Part shown: piece after piece, positions 1 through 10,158 of the stretch | How positions within the stretch are numbered: the first letter of the stretch is position 1 | Layout of the letters: each line of letters begins with the position of its first letter | Source: Anoplopoma fimbria | Lineage: Eukaryota; Chordata; Actinopteri; Perciformes; Anoplopomatidae | Direction: 5' to 3' | Length of the DNA: 64,000 nucleotides | Assembly: GCF_027596085.1 (NCBI RefSeq) | Contig: NC_072463.1 | Coordinates: 1,623,692-1,687,691 of the forward strand | Made by a program: the position numbers and the translations under genes | The notes under the pieces: model-generated | The model's database searches: none | Told to the model about the DNA's origin: nothing | What the model saw: the letters and a program-made list of their open reading frames with translations, nothing else

Positions 1-1430
1 AGATGCTTTATAATAATGTTAAAATTAACATTAATTAATTATTTATGTTCTATTTTGTTTTTTATTCTGAGGTTTTAACAACCTGTTTAAATTCTACAGT
101 TGAACATTTCTACATACTGTGTGTTTTATGAGCTAATTCATATACATTTAGATGAATATGTTTAAATTTGATGATTCATGGCACAATCAAATAAAGAACA
201 ATATAATATATAAAAAAGGTTAAATAATCTTATTCAAAAATAACAATTAGAATTTACTTCACATTTATGTTTTTATTTAATTTAATTTAGAGGAGTCATT
301 ATTCCATGTTTATGAACAATAAAACAATTAACCAATGTTCATATATATATACTTATATTATTTTAATCTGAATTATTACCACATTTGACATTTCATAATA
401 ATATTTTTGTATTTTATTTCAGCAGTTTGATTTGTTTTTACTATACTTTTTAACATTTCCTCTCTTTTCTGCCTCGTTGGTTCAGTTGGAGCCGTTGGTT
501 TCTTCACTCTCGTTCTGTTCAGCTGAGGAGGAGGAAGACGAGGAGGAAGAAGAAGAAAAAACAGACATTCTTTGTGTTGAGACTCTCGTTAAGCGTCCGC
601 CTGCTGAGGCAGCAACCAAACCATAAAGAAACCAACATATAACACCTCGTCAGTTATTCTATAGCCGCTACAAAGAACTCTCTACGGGGAATTGAAGCTG
701 CTCGCATGAGAACCTTCAGGTTGGAGGAGACACTTCTCTGCTTTCTCTGCAGATCAACAGGAAGCTGTCGTTTCATTAGTTTAAGCAGAAGACGTTTGAT
801 TTAAGGGAGTTTATTTTATGAAATGCAAATAATGAACAAGCTGATAATACAAATAGAAAAGAAATAAAAAAGAGACGAAACATAATATGAAGCATTTCTG
901 TGCATGCAGACTTAAATACACCAATAATCACAACACAATACAATTAATGTTTTTAAGTATATTTGTACTGGTTATTACTTTATTATTCTTGTGTGTGACA
1001 AGAAACATTTAAATTTGTATTTCTACGTGTAATTTATGAAAGAAATAATCTTATTTTTATTATTAAAGAAATAAGAAAACAGCAAAGATTTTTGTCACAT
1101 CACAGCATTTAAAGCTTAAATAGTTTGCAGATTAGTTTATTAGTATTTTAAATGTTATCACAAAATGCACTCTTGTCTTATTTACACTTTATTACTTTAT
1201 TTATTGCTTTTTTTTGTCTTTTGATGCCCATATGTACGTGTCATTGTAACAACACACAAAAAGGTTATACTTAAATTCTGAAATCAATGAAGTAAAAATA
1301 TTCTTAATGATTGAAATATTTCATTTCATATGCTTTTTTCTTTATTTAAATTTATATTTAAAGTATTTTTCCATTGAAATAATATTTTATATACATGTGT
1401 TAAAAATAATAAAGTGATAAATTGTAATCA
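1..1430. other. AT-rich non-coding stretch, nothing recognised
   Basis: AT-rich DNA with short homopolymers. The only open frame of note (432-626, 64 codons) has an acidic run at 523-558 encoded by a GAG/GAA-rich purine tract, with no domain and no clear splice sites around it, so I do not call it a gene. No RNA gene or transposon end is recognised. Confidence 0.6.
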
Positions 1431-1434
1431 AAAA

Positions 1435-1460
1435 AAAGCTCACAGCTTTCTGTGAGCTTT
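1435..1460. other. Perfect 11-bp hairpin with 4-base loop
   Basis: The arms AAAGCTCACAG and CTGTGAGCTTT flank a CTTT loop. It follows a run of A and precedes T-rich sequence. It resembles a bacterial terminator by shape only; in a fish genome no function can be inferred. Confidence 0.6.
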
Positions 1461-2230
1461 GGTTTATTTATTTACTCCTTGTTTGAGTTTCCTTTATGTT
1501 CCTGCTGTGATATTTAGTAAATCCTGTTTAATCTGTGATTTACTCCAAGATTACCTTTCACTGTATATGTACACACATAAACACAAGATAAGATTAATCA
1601 ATGATGCATTAATCCTCATTCTGCTGCTGCTTAGTTTGACGTTCACATATTATATTCTTTATATTTAGTGTATGTTTTATTGTTCATATGTGAGGTGAGG
1701 AGTGTAGATTTCACACAGATGTGTATTTCATCACTTTCCCTCTCCGGCCCGGTTCTATTGTCTCTATCTTTTATTTCTATTTTTAATGTTGTGTCCCCGT
1801 CTTATTCAGAGCTGTCAGCTCGACGCCGCGAGGCAGAAAAGTCTGCAAACCACCAGCCGCCATATGTCTCTCGCTCGCCCTCGTTTTCTCGCTTCATTGC
1901 TCTCTCTCTCTCTCTTTTCAATCCCTTTCTCTGTTTCTTCGTCCTCGTTGCTGTATTGATTTATTTCTCCCTCTTTCACCGTTTAATCTCTCCCCTTCGG
2001 CCTCTCACGAGCAGGTTTCAAAATTCAGAAAGGTTTGACTGGACATTTAGATACAGTGGTGACAAAATACCGTACGGAAATTCATATAAATATACTGAAT
2101 ATTAAAGTAAATCTGGTGAAAATAATCTTTTTTTCATCATGTTGAGATTTAAACCAGCGTTGAATGTTTCTACCAACAAGTATCCTGATAAATCTCCATT
2201 TAAACTCATCAATGAGCCTCAATGTTCCTT
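1461..2230. other. Pyrimidine-rich non-coding stretch
   Basis: T/C-rich sequence with short CT runs near 1898-1916. The 145-codon open frame at 1668-2105 is rich in Ser, Leu and Phe, as expected from pyrimidine-rich DNA, and has no recognisable domain. No gene is called. Confidence 0.5.
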
Positions 2231-2236
2231 CATCAC

Positions 2237-2286
<50 letters not shown>

Positions 2287-2287
2287 C
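2231..2287. repeat. (ATC)n microsatellite
   Basis: About 18 near-perfect ATC/CAT trinucleotides. The surrounding 63-codon open frame (poly-Ile) is produced by this tract. Confidence 0.95.
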
Positions 2288-2663
2288 TGTAGTTTATTTT
2301 GACTTAATCCCACATATAAATACTCACTAGAGCACCAAATGTGGATTCATCCGCCGCTCAAATTACCAAAACTCTCTGAGGTTCAGCGTTAGAAGATGAA
2401 TGTTTCCTGTTTCACATTCGTGTGTTGTTCTGGTTTTACATTTCAAAAGATGAAAGTAAACATCTCTGCATGTCCACACAGACTAGGGCATTATGGGTAA
2501 CATGTCTCAGTTCAGTCCTGATCCTCTATAGACCTCCATCAGTAAACAGACCATCAGAGAGAAGATCGTCTGTTTCTATAAAGTTATTCTTAAAGCTCGT
2601 CATCGGAGAAACCAGATGAGATCATGAAGGTTCACCAGAAACTCCTTCAGACCAGAGTCCAGC

Positions 2664-2845
2664 AGAGACCAGTCCACCGTGGACAGACCCAGATCCAGCA
2701 GAGACCAGTCCACCGTGGACAGACCCAGATCCAGCAGAGACCAGTCCACCGTGGACAGACCCAGATCCAGCAGAGACCAGTCCACCGTGGACAGACCCAG
2801 ATCCAGCAGAGACCAGTCCACCGTGGACAGACCCAGATCCGGCTT
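2664..2845 (+). repeat. 36-bp minisatellite in family A copy 1
   Basis: Five tandem units, each carrying the odd palindrome GTCCACCGTGGAC followed by 'agacccagatccagcag'. Units are virtually identical. There are no spacers between units. Confidence 0.95.
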
Positions 2846-2912
2846 CACTGCAGCCTTGGACCTGCAGTTGGAGCTCCGGAGGGAGGAGGAGAGCTCAGCT
2901 CCCGGCAGCAGC

Positions 2913-2966
2913 GCCTCCTCCTCCTCCTCCTCCTCCTCCTCCTCCTCCTCCTCCTCCTCCTCCTCC
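2913..2966 (+). repeat. (CCT)n tract in family A copy 1
   Basis: About 18 CCT units. This tract is a recurring internal part of family A (compare 9968-9997), not a random neighbour. Confidence 0.95.
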
Positions 2967-3184
2967 AGAACCAGGACTGAGTGGAGCAGACTTTCAGACC
3001 CTGCTGCAGTAAAATGAGAGGCAGAATAAACACAAAATAAAAAATCCTCGTGTCTTTAAAGTCAAAATCAGAAGCAGACAAACATCAGGTTTTGTTTATT
3101 AGGTGAGATTATTATTTTATTTTAAAAACTTTTTACAATATCGCTAAATGCAGTCGGAACAGAAAGACCATCGTTATGGTAAAT

Positions 3185-3245
3185 AAACAGAATCAGAAAC
3201 AGCTTTACTGGCTCAGTATATGTAAATATAAATAGAACTGTATGT
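3185..3245 (+). mobile_element. Retroposon 3' tail-like fragment
   Basis: The stretch 'cagaatcagaaacagcttta' followed by 'ctggctcagtatatgt' resembles a tail sequence common in fish retroposons. Related 'acaaggaat' words recur at about 3533 and 3619. The fragment is short and its family is assigned from memory. Confidence 0.4.
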
Positions 3246-3256
3246 ACCGATATACA

Positions 3257-3257
<1 letters not shown>

Positions 3258-3305
<48 letters not shown>
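3258..3305. repeat. (AT)n microsatellite
   Basis: About 23 AT units, flanked on both sides by 'acagta', giving a symmetrical junction. Confidence 0.95.
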
Positions 3306-3308
<3 letters not shown>

Positions 3309-3338
3309 TATGATATAATATATAAATTTGTCATATTA

Positions 3339-3470
3339 AGTCATAAAATGAATAAAATAATTCATGAAATAAGTCATAAAATAATTCATGAAATAAGTCA
3401 TAAAATAATTCATGAAATAAGTCATAAAATAATTCATGAAATAAGTCATAAAATAATTCTTAAAATAATA
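3339..3470. repeat. 24-bp minisatellite
   Basis: About five units containing 'aataagtcataaaataatt' and 'catg'. Each unit boundary forms the dyad AATTCATGAA. The last unit has 'cttaaa' in place of 'catgaa'. Confidence 0.9.
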
Positions 3471-3562
3471 TATAAATATATATATATATAGGTATATATA
3501 TATCTATATATATATAGTATATTAACTCGTACAAGGAATCAAATAATATATACAATTATATA

Positions 3563-3600
<38 letters not shown>
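3471..3600. repeat. AT-rich simple repeats
   Basis: Interrupted TATA runs, the longest at 3556-3598, separated by short unique stretches. Confidence 0.85.
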
Positions 3601-3770
3601 TTTGTCATATTAATTCATACAAGGAATGAATGAAAACTGCTTTTAATTATGTATTTTTATCCATTTCTCTTTTTTTGTTGTAAAAACAAACATTTTCAGT
3701 AAAAATTAACACGACAGGATTGTTCTCTCTGTCCATCTCTTTATTTCATTTCCTGTCGCCGTCTCACACA

Positions 3771-3771
<1 letters not shown>

Positions 3772-3805
<34 letters not shown>

Positions 3806-3880
3806 TCCGTCTCTTTGTCTTCATCTCTCCCTCCTCTTCATCCTCTCATCGTCTTTCACGTCTCTCTCTCTCTCTCTCTC
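3772..3880. repeat. (CT)n tracts
   Basis: Two CT runs (3772-3802 and 3861-3880) separated by pyrimidine-rich DNA. Confidence 0.9.
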
Positions 3881-3949
3881 GGCAGACACAGAGGGATGAT
3901 GGGTTTGTTGCCGTAGTAACTCCTTCATTCAGCAGCATCACCCGGTGAC

Positions 3950-3950
<1 letters not shown>

Positions 3951-4035
<85 letters not shown>
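3951..4035. repeat. (AC)n microsatellite
   Basis: About 42 uninterrupted AC units. Open frames reading poly-Cys-Val on the minus strand are artefacts of this tract. Confidence 0.98.
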
Positions 4036-4036
<1 letters not shown>

Positions 4037-4117
4037 CAAACAGTTTTCCCACGTAGAAATGATTTAGTTGTGTCTGTTAGGAAACAAAATGAGACGAGAC
4101 AACATGAACACCATCCT

Positions 4118-4133
4118 CCCCCCCCCCCCCCCC
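4118..4133. repeat. Poly-C run of 16
   Basis: Sixteen consecutive C residues. The length is likely to be unreliable in the assembly. Confidence 0.9.
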
Positions 4134-4296
4134 GTCCCTCCGTCTGTCCTCCACCCTCGCTCACATGTTGATTACACACAGCGGCAGAAAAGACAACAGA
4201 CGAGTAAAAACAAATGAATCGAGCCGAACAATTATCGCCCGTAGAGTCGGTTTTTTTCAGTTTGTTGTTTCATCATAGATGAGATGAAATATTATT

Positions 4297-4335
4297 GATG
4301 AGGAAGATGATGAAGACGATGAAGACGATGAAGAT
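4297..4335. repeat. Imperfect GAT/GAC trinucleotide repeat
   Basis: Runs of 'gatgaagac' repeated about four times. Confidence 0.7.
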
Positions 4336-4535
4336 AATGTGAATACATGCGAGGGATGATAACTGAGAAGACAAGATGCAGCATGTTGAAGACGAGGCCA
4401 GTGTCGTATCTCCAGCTTCTGTCTCAGTTTCATTAAATGTTTTATTTATTTCCTGTTGATGACAAAATGTTTCCAGAACACAAAAACAAAAACATCAGAT
4501 TTTATGTTCATGAAGCAGCTTGTTTTTATGTCTCC

Positions 4536-5250
4536 TTCACCTACGTCCTGTCTCCATCTCCTACATCCTGTCTCCATCTCCTACGTCCTGTCTCCATCTC
4601 CTACATCCTGTCTTCATCTCCTACATCCTGTCTCCATCTCCTACATCCTGTCTCCATCTCCTACATCCTGTCTCCATCTCCTACATCCTGTCTCCATCTC
4701 CTACATCCTGTCTCCATCTCCTACATCCTGTCTCCATCTCCTACATCCTGTCTTCATCTCCTACATCCTGTCTCCATCTCCTACGTCCTGTCTCCATCTC
4801 CTACATCCTGTCTTCATCTCCTACATCCTGTCTCCATCTCCTACATCCTGTCTCCATCTCCTACATCCTGTCTCCATCTCCTACTTCCTGTCTCCATCTC
4901 CTACATCCTGTCTTCATCTCCTACATCCTGTCTCCATCTCCTACATCCTGTCTTCATCTCCTACATCCTGTCTCCATCTCCTACGTCCTGTCTCCATCTC
5001 CTACTTCCTGTCTCCATCTCCTACGTCCTGTCTCCATCTCCTACATCCTGTCTTCATCTCCTACATCCTGTCTTCATCTCCTACATCCTGTCTTCATCTC
5101 CTACATCCTGTCTCCATCTCCTACATCCTGTCTTCATCTCCTACATCCTGTCTCCATCTCCTACATCCTGTCTCCATCTCCTACATCCTGTCTCCATCAC
5201 CTACATCCTGTCTTCATCTCCTACGTCCTGTCTTCATCTCTTTTATCCTG
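4536..5250 (+). repeat. 20-bp minisatellite, about 35 units
   Basis: The unit is CTACATCCTGTCTCCATCTC, repeated in perfect 20-bp register for about 700 bp. Variant units differ at fixed places (ctacAtcc, ctacGtcc or ctacTtcc; tctCcatc or tctTcatc). Because 20 is not a multiple of three and the unit has no stop in any plus frame, all three plus frames stay open and give three overlapping 250-280-codon frames that are not genes. Confidence 0.97.
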
Positions 5251-5295
5251 TCTGGCACTTATTAATTCTGTCTGAATGTTTGTGACGTAAAATGG

Positions 5296-5296
<1 letters not shown>

Positions 5297-5332
<36 letters not shown>
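5297..5332. repeat. (CT)n microsatellite
   Basis: About 18 CT units just after the 20-bp array. Confidence 0.95.
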
Positions 5333-5336
<4 letters not shown>

Positions 5337-6109
5337 CATGTTTCATCAGCCGGATTGATTTTGTTTTATGTCAGTGCTGCTGTTTGGGAGGATTTGATAG
5401 GATTTTGTTGCTCTTTTGAATTCACAACATGGACAGTTTACGCTGTTTACTCCCAAAAACAACTGAGCTGCAGCCTGAGATGTCTGTGTGTAACACGCCT
5501 GTAAACCAGGTGATCTCTCTGGCCTGGGAGGGTGGGGGTTAACGTGCTTTTTTATTTAATAACATTTCTTCTATTAAATCATTGACACAAAGAAACAGGT
5601 GACCTGTTTTATATTTAATCATATTTTGTTTTTATTGTTGTTAGAAACTCATCACTTCCTCCATATTTACTGGATGTCTTGATAAATTCAGGATAATGTC
5701 CATTTCTGCAGGACTACATCCATCAGTACAAAATTAAAGTTACAGTTAATATGTAAGTCATTTATGACACTAATTTAAACCTGATTTTTTTTTTGCAATC
5801 TATTATATTTAACCGTGATCTTATTTTGTAGTGCAACTGCTGCACAACAATTTCCACTTTGGATAAATAAAGTTATATCTTAAATGTTGTTATTGATTGT
5901 TTACTCCCTGCAAGTTCAATCAATCTGACAACTGATGACAGTGCAACCTGTGGAAATGATGAATGCAGTTGATTTGTAGCAAAAGCAGCTGAATGGTTGA
6001 ACATAAAATGTGCGGTTTGCTCCTTTAACACAAAGAGCCGTGAGGATGATGGAGAAATGTTTTCTCTCTCAGAGTGACGCTGATGTTTCTCCTCTTGGCC
6101 TTTTTCTCT
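5333..6109. other. Non-coding, nothing recognised except a LINE-like tail
   Basis: No gene is supported. The sequence 'tccactttggataaataaag' near 5853-5872 resembles the 3' tail of fish non-LTR retrotransposons (a 'tttggrat-aataaagt' type end), but no upstream retrotransposon sequence is visible. Confidence 0.4.
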
Positions 6110-6420
6110 CCTCTCTCGCTCCATTTAAAACAAAGCCCATGGCTGCTGTCAATCACTCGCTAATAGCTGGCGAGGAGAGGCGGCGAGGTCGTTATGACTT
6201 CATGAAGCGCCTGCTCGTGAGCTGATTGGATGAATTAGTGACCGTAATCGTAAGCGGCCCCGCGCTTCAGACAAGACTCTTAATGTCTCCGTATTAGCAC
6301 TAATGGAATGCAATTTCAAGCGCTCCCTCCGCTCTCCATCGCCCCACCCGGGCCGTGAACCCGGGGGCACCGCCGGACCGTCGCCTAGGTAACCGCAATC
6401 ACGTGCCGACGCCTGGTCCT
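6110..6420. promoter_or_regulatory. Candidate conserved non-coding element
   Basis: Complex, repeat-free sequence that differs in character from its AT-rich surroundings. It has CTGTCAATCA at 6146-6155 (PBX/MEIS composite motif on the minus strand), several TAAT cores including 'gaattagtgaccgtaatcg', a short CpG-rich stretch with two CCCGGG sites, and an X-box-like dyad at 6380-6393. These fit a vertebrate developmental enhancer. Conservation itself is untested. Confidence 0.4.
6380..6393. promoter_or_regulatory. X-box-like (RFX) motif
   Basis: GTCGCCTAGGTAAC is an imperfect palindrome that fits the RFX-family X-box pattern (GTNRCC, short spacer, RGYAAC). This is a motif match only. Confidence 0.4.
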
Positions 6421-6423
6421 CCT

Positions 6424-6455
6424 TCCTCCTCCTCCTCCTCCTCCTCCTCCTCCTC
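6424..6455. repeat. (CCT)n microsatellite
   Basis: About ten CCT units between two candidate conserved blocks. Confidence 0.95.
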
Positions 6456-6459
6456 TCAT

Positions 6460-6760
6460 GAAGCCCTCAGTGAGACAGAGAGGAAATTAGAGATGGCTCT
6501 TAATAAGAGTCCTGGTGCTAAAAGAAAATGACCAATATTCTTCCTCAGGCAGGGAAATGATTTGAGCTGCAGCCAGTTTTTGTGCAGAAGCAGCGGGGGA
6601 GATTAGCTCGATTAAGGCCAAATCAGACCTGCTTCCAATTTGATGAGGGAAGAAGAAGATAATAGCTCTCAGATTGGTTTCTCATGCAGCTCGGGCCTTC
6701 CCTGAGGGAATTAAACCACTCTTTGTCTCTCCGTCTCTCAGGGTGACTCCGGTCCCCCAA
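6460..6760. promoter_or_regulatory. Candidate conserved non-coding element
   Basis: Repeat-free sequence with 'gctcttaataagag' (an inverted repeat around TTAA), 'gattagctcgattaaggcc' and several AATT/TAAT cores. It continues the candidate enhancer island on the other side of the CCT tract. Confidence 0.35.
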
Positions 6761-7057
6761 CCAATCAGAGACGCTAGCTGCTAAATTAGAAAGCTAATAT
6801 AACCTTTTCTCCTTTAAATTACCTTCATGTCCAACTTGGTTTCATTAGGTGAACATTTCTCTTTTTTTAATGGTGAGATTAGTTTTTCAGCATGGCTGCA
6901 AAAAGTAGTTTCTTTCCATGCAGGTTTCCTTTAATATCAGGACACAGTGAATACAGTTCATCAGTGTAGCCAGAACTCAAGATATAAAGAATTAACCTTC
7001 AGGTAAACATAGCAACAGTACTGACCCGCTCTAGCTACAAAACCACGAGTTAGACTG
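6761..7057. other. Non-coding, nothing recognised
   Basis: Single-copy-looking sequence with no open frame, motif cluster or repeat that I recognise. Confidence 0.5.
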
Positions 7058-7405
7058 GACCATATATGGACTGAGGAGGAGTGACGTAGAGACGCCGTAT
7101 ACGTCTCTGGTGTCGACCTGTCAATCAGTGTGTAGCCCCGCCCTAAAGCATCCCCTGCTTTATGGTCTGTTTGACTCTAAATGGAGCATCATTTACTAAA
7201 TGAACATCATGCTGTATTGAAGAAGACTTGAAACTAGAGATTGAGACCATAAACTCATGTTTACAATGTTTACTGAGGGAATAAATCAAGAGAGAAGTAG
7301 AGTCATTTTCTCATAGACTTCTATACAACCAGAGGAGTCGCCCCCTGGTGGACAGGAGAGAGAATGCAGCTTTAAGACACTTCTGCCTTGGTTTCATTCT
7401 GAAGA
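7058..7405 (+). mobile_element. Family B interspersed repeat, copy 1 (5' truncated)
   Basis: The copy begins at 'gaccatatatgg' and includes 'ggagtcgccccctggtgg'. The block 7061-7355 is 295 bases long and differs from copies at 39961-40255 and 56070-56364 by a single base (C for G in 'tgtcgacc'). The 5' module present in the other two copies is missing. It is non-coding and non-autonomous, with no terminal inverted repeat seen. Confidence 0.8.
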
Positions 7406-7457
7406 GTGAGAGAATAATTCAATCCTACATAAACATGGATGTCATCTGCATAGCGAC

Positions 7458-7566
7458 CATATATATATATATATACAACAAGAGGAGTCGCCCCCTGATG
7501 GACAGTAGAGAGAATGCAAGTTTTAAAACACTTACTCATAGACTTCACTCGGCGGAACCATTGTTC
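7458..7566 (+). mobile_element. Family B 3'-end fragment
   Basis: A second, more divergent copy of the 3' module: 'aggagtcgccccctgatgg', then 'catagacttcactcggcgga'. It lies about 50 bases beyond copy 1 and is preceded by a short (AT)n run. Confidence 0.65.
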
Positions 7567-9610
7567 TTGCTGAAGAATTGTTCATAAGTGAGGATCGATG
7601 GCTCCACACAAATCTTTCACAGCACTCTTTGTACAACATGAGCTGTCACGTCCACCAAACTGGCTCTTCCCGTGATCGTGGACAACTATGGATGCTTAGA
7701 CGATGCAGGAGAAGCAGCCATGTGTGTGAGTGTGACGTGAAGACGGTCACAGCATCACACCAGGTGAATCTGAACAGGTGTAACATGTAGTTTACACCAG
7801 ACATGTGAAGATGAAGAAGGTGAAGCAATCAGGCAGACGAGTGTGCTTTATAACGTTAGCCTCGAGCTAACGGAGAAGCTATGAGATTACTAAACTTTAA
7901 CTTTAAGTTAACAGCTGTTTCACTTAAACATAAACTTTATGAACATTTTCACTTTACCATCATGCTTTTACCTGTTTACATCTCTGTATTTCTGTATTTA
8001 TTACTTCTCACTACAAACATTCTTGTTACATTTCAGTTTATTTGTTTTGCAACTATTGTCTACCACCAGCTGATGTTTTACTTTATAAATGTTGAACATT
8101 ATGCCTTAATTTAACTTCTGCACTATTTTATGTCTTATTCTCTTGTTTCATTTGCTTAATTATCACTGTTTTTTCAATGAGCATTGTTGGCAGGAGACTG
8201 AGAATTTATATTGTCAACGACTTAATGCGACAATAATGACTTTAAAGTCGAGAGAAACTTGGGCAGAAATACATGCCAACTCACTTCCATTATTACCATA
8301 TGTTACCTCCACTAAAACTAACCTTTCAGTCACAGTATTTAAAAAGCTTAAATGTGGATTCATTTTTGTTTCTCATCATTTTCAGAATAGAAATATTATG
8401 TAAACGAGGCCAACAAGCTAATCTAGCTGCTAGCCCTGAGCTAAGGATCAATTAGCCCTGAGCTAACAGAATGATTAGCCCCAAGCGTTCAGAGCTGTTA
8501 GCCTGGAGCTAAAAGAGGTTCTATTTGTGTGAAAGCTTTCAGAACATACTTACTACAACAATTTTAAGTTTAAGTTTATTTTTTTTTAGATGGCAATAGA
8601 TGGAATAAGTGATCATGAGAAAACAAACAAACAAACAAACATTTTTGAAGAAAAACAGATTGATTCAGTAAAAATAAATTCAAGCGGTATATTGTTTGTC
8701 AATATTGCTGTTTTTGGCATATTTATTGAAAACTGTGTATTTTTTTATTTTGGTTGCAGCTCTGTTACTTTGGGGAAACAGAAACTTTTAAGATGACAAC
8801 TCTCCTCTCTGTGAATAAATGTCAAACACATTTGTAGTTTTACTTTGTTGAAGTTTGTTTTTCAGGTTTTATTTTGGGGACGAGATGATGAGTTGATGAT
8901 CTCTGCGGGTAAACTGGATGTCAGAATGTTTCAGTGTTTCTCAGCTTTAATTGAAAATGATGTTGAAAAGTAATTTCAAAAAAGCAAATTTAGATTTGAG
9001 AAGTGTCTGCAGAAAAACAACACTCATTAAAACCTCTACCAGCCTCCGTTCTAACTCAATTAAGAACATGATTGGCTGAAATTAAACAGTAATTAAACTG
9101 AACGCTGCTTTCAATATTTGTAAAGCATGTAAACAATATTTTATATGAATTTAATACATTTTTCTGTGGTGAAGTTGTCGTAATATTCAGGTGTCACCAG
9201 AAAATATTCCCAAAGGAGAGCTTCAAGCTTTAATTCAGTCTTTGCCGAGAGAAGGTGGCGGTCAGGGGTCAATGAAAACAATATTTAAATCATTTTTATT
9301 GACTTTGACTTATAGATTGACAGTATATAAAGTTTCTTAGTTTGTTTAACTACAAACTTAACATATTTTGCTATAAGACAACAATTATAGATCATATTTT
9401 TCTCATCATGGTCTTGTTTTTGTTTCGGTTTGTTTGATTGTAACTGAAAAACTACATCCTCGATATTTACTAAGAATGGGCAAAAGAAGAACACATTCAA
9501 TTTTGGAGCAGATCTGCATACCGAGACGCATGAATGCATTTATTACACTCAAGGAAACCTTAACGAAGGTCTGCAAGGGTCAGAAAATCCTCTTACTTCT
9601 TCAAATTAAT
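7567..9610. other. AT-rich non-coding stretch
   Basis: No gene is supported. At 7855-7873 there is a 7-bp-arm hairpin (CGTTAGC / GCTAACG). At 8418-8516 the word 'gctaa / ttagc' and the phrase 'ccctgagctaa' recur several times as a weak tandem repeat. A (CAAA)n run lies at 8620-8640. The rest looks single-copy. Confidence 0.5.
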
Positions 9611-9611
9611 A

Positions 9612-10158
9612 AACGCTCCACCGTGGACAGACCCAGATCCAGCAGAGACCAGTCCACCGTGGACAGACCCAGATCCAGATCAGCAGAGACCAGTCCACCG
9701 TGGACAGACCCAGATCCAGCAGAGACCAGTCCACCGTGGACAGACCCAGATCCAGCAGAGACCAGTCCACCGTGGACAGACCCAGATCCAGCAGAGACCA
9801 GTCCACCGTGGACAGACCCAGATCCAGCAGAGACCAGTCCACCGTGGACAGACCCAGATCCGAGACCAGTCCACCGTGGACAGACTTCACTCCAGCCTTG
9901 GACCTGCAGTTCAGGAGCCAGGAGGGAGGAGGAGAGCCAGCTCCCGTGCAGCAGCAGCAGAGACCAGTCCTCCTCCTCCTCCTCCTCCTCCTCCTCCAGG
10001 AGCAGAGCTTCTCCTCTCTGGGAGTCAACACTGACACCACGCTGCTGGAGACCCAGGACGTATTACTGGACCCGCTGGAGGGAAGGGAGGCACGGGAGAA
10101 CCAGAACCAGGACTGAGCGGGTCAGACTGTCAGACCCAGACTGCAGACCCTGCTGCAG
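9612..10158 (+). mobile_element. Family A composite repeat, copy 2
   Basis: The leading module is missing. The element begins inside the minisatellite (eight units, one lengthened by a 6-bp insert near 9675). It then has the 'ccttggacctgcag' module, a (CCT)n tract at 9968-9997, and a complete trailing module containing 'gaccaggactgagcggg'-type sequence that ends at 'gaccctgctgcag'. Its right end abuts the retrotransposon pseudogene exactly. Overlapping open frames on both strands (up to 273 codons) derive from the 36-bp units. Confidence 0.75.
9616..9890 (+). repeat. 36-bp minisatellite in family A copy 2
   Basis: Eight units with the GTCCACCGTGGAC dyad. It is the longest family A array in the window. 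Confidence 0.95.

Larger units (their letters stand above)
2505..3021 (+). mobile_element. Family A composite repeat, copy 1
   Basis: A dispersed element found four times in the window. In order it holds a leading module of about 150 bp containing 'cctctatagacctccatcag', a 36-bp minisatellite (five units), a 'cttggacctgcag' module, a (CCT)n tract, and a trailing module ending in 'cagaccctgctgcag'. The leading module is almost identical in copies 1, 3 and 4, so the family is probably young. No target-site duplication or terminal inverted repeat is clear. Open frames on both strands come from the 36-bp unit being a multiple of three. The superfamily is unknown; the domain order recalls VNTR-bearing composite elements such as SVA, by analogy only. 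Confidence 0.75.

Noticed and set aside
1435..1460. Rho-independent terminator
   Set aside because: The hairpin shape fits, but the sequence is from a eukaryotic genome and no transcript is evident.
2664..2845. CRISPR-like regular 36-bp repeats
   Set aside because: Units are directly adjacent with no unique spacers, and the organism is a vertebrate. This is a minisatellite.
4437..5285. Three overlapping 250-280-codon plus-strand frames
   Set aside because: They exist only because the 20-bp unit contains no stop in any plus frame. The peptides are one repeat read in three phases.
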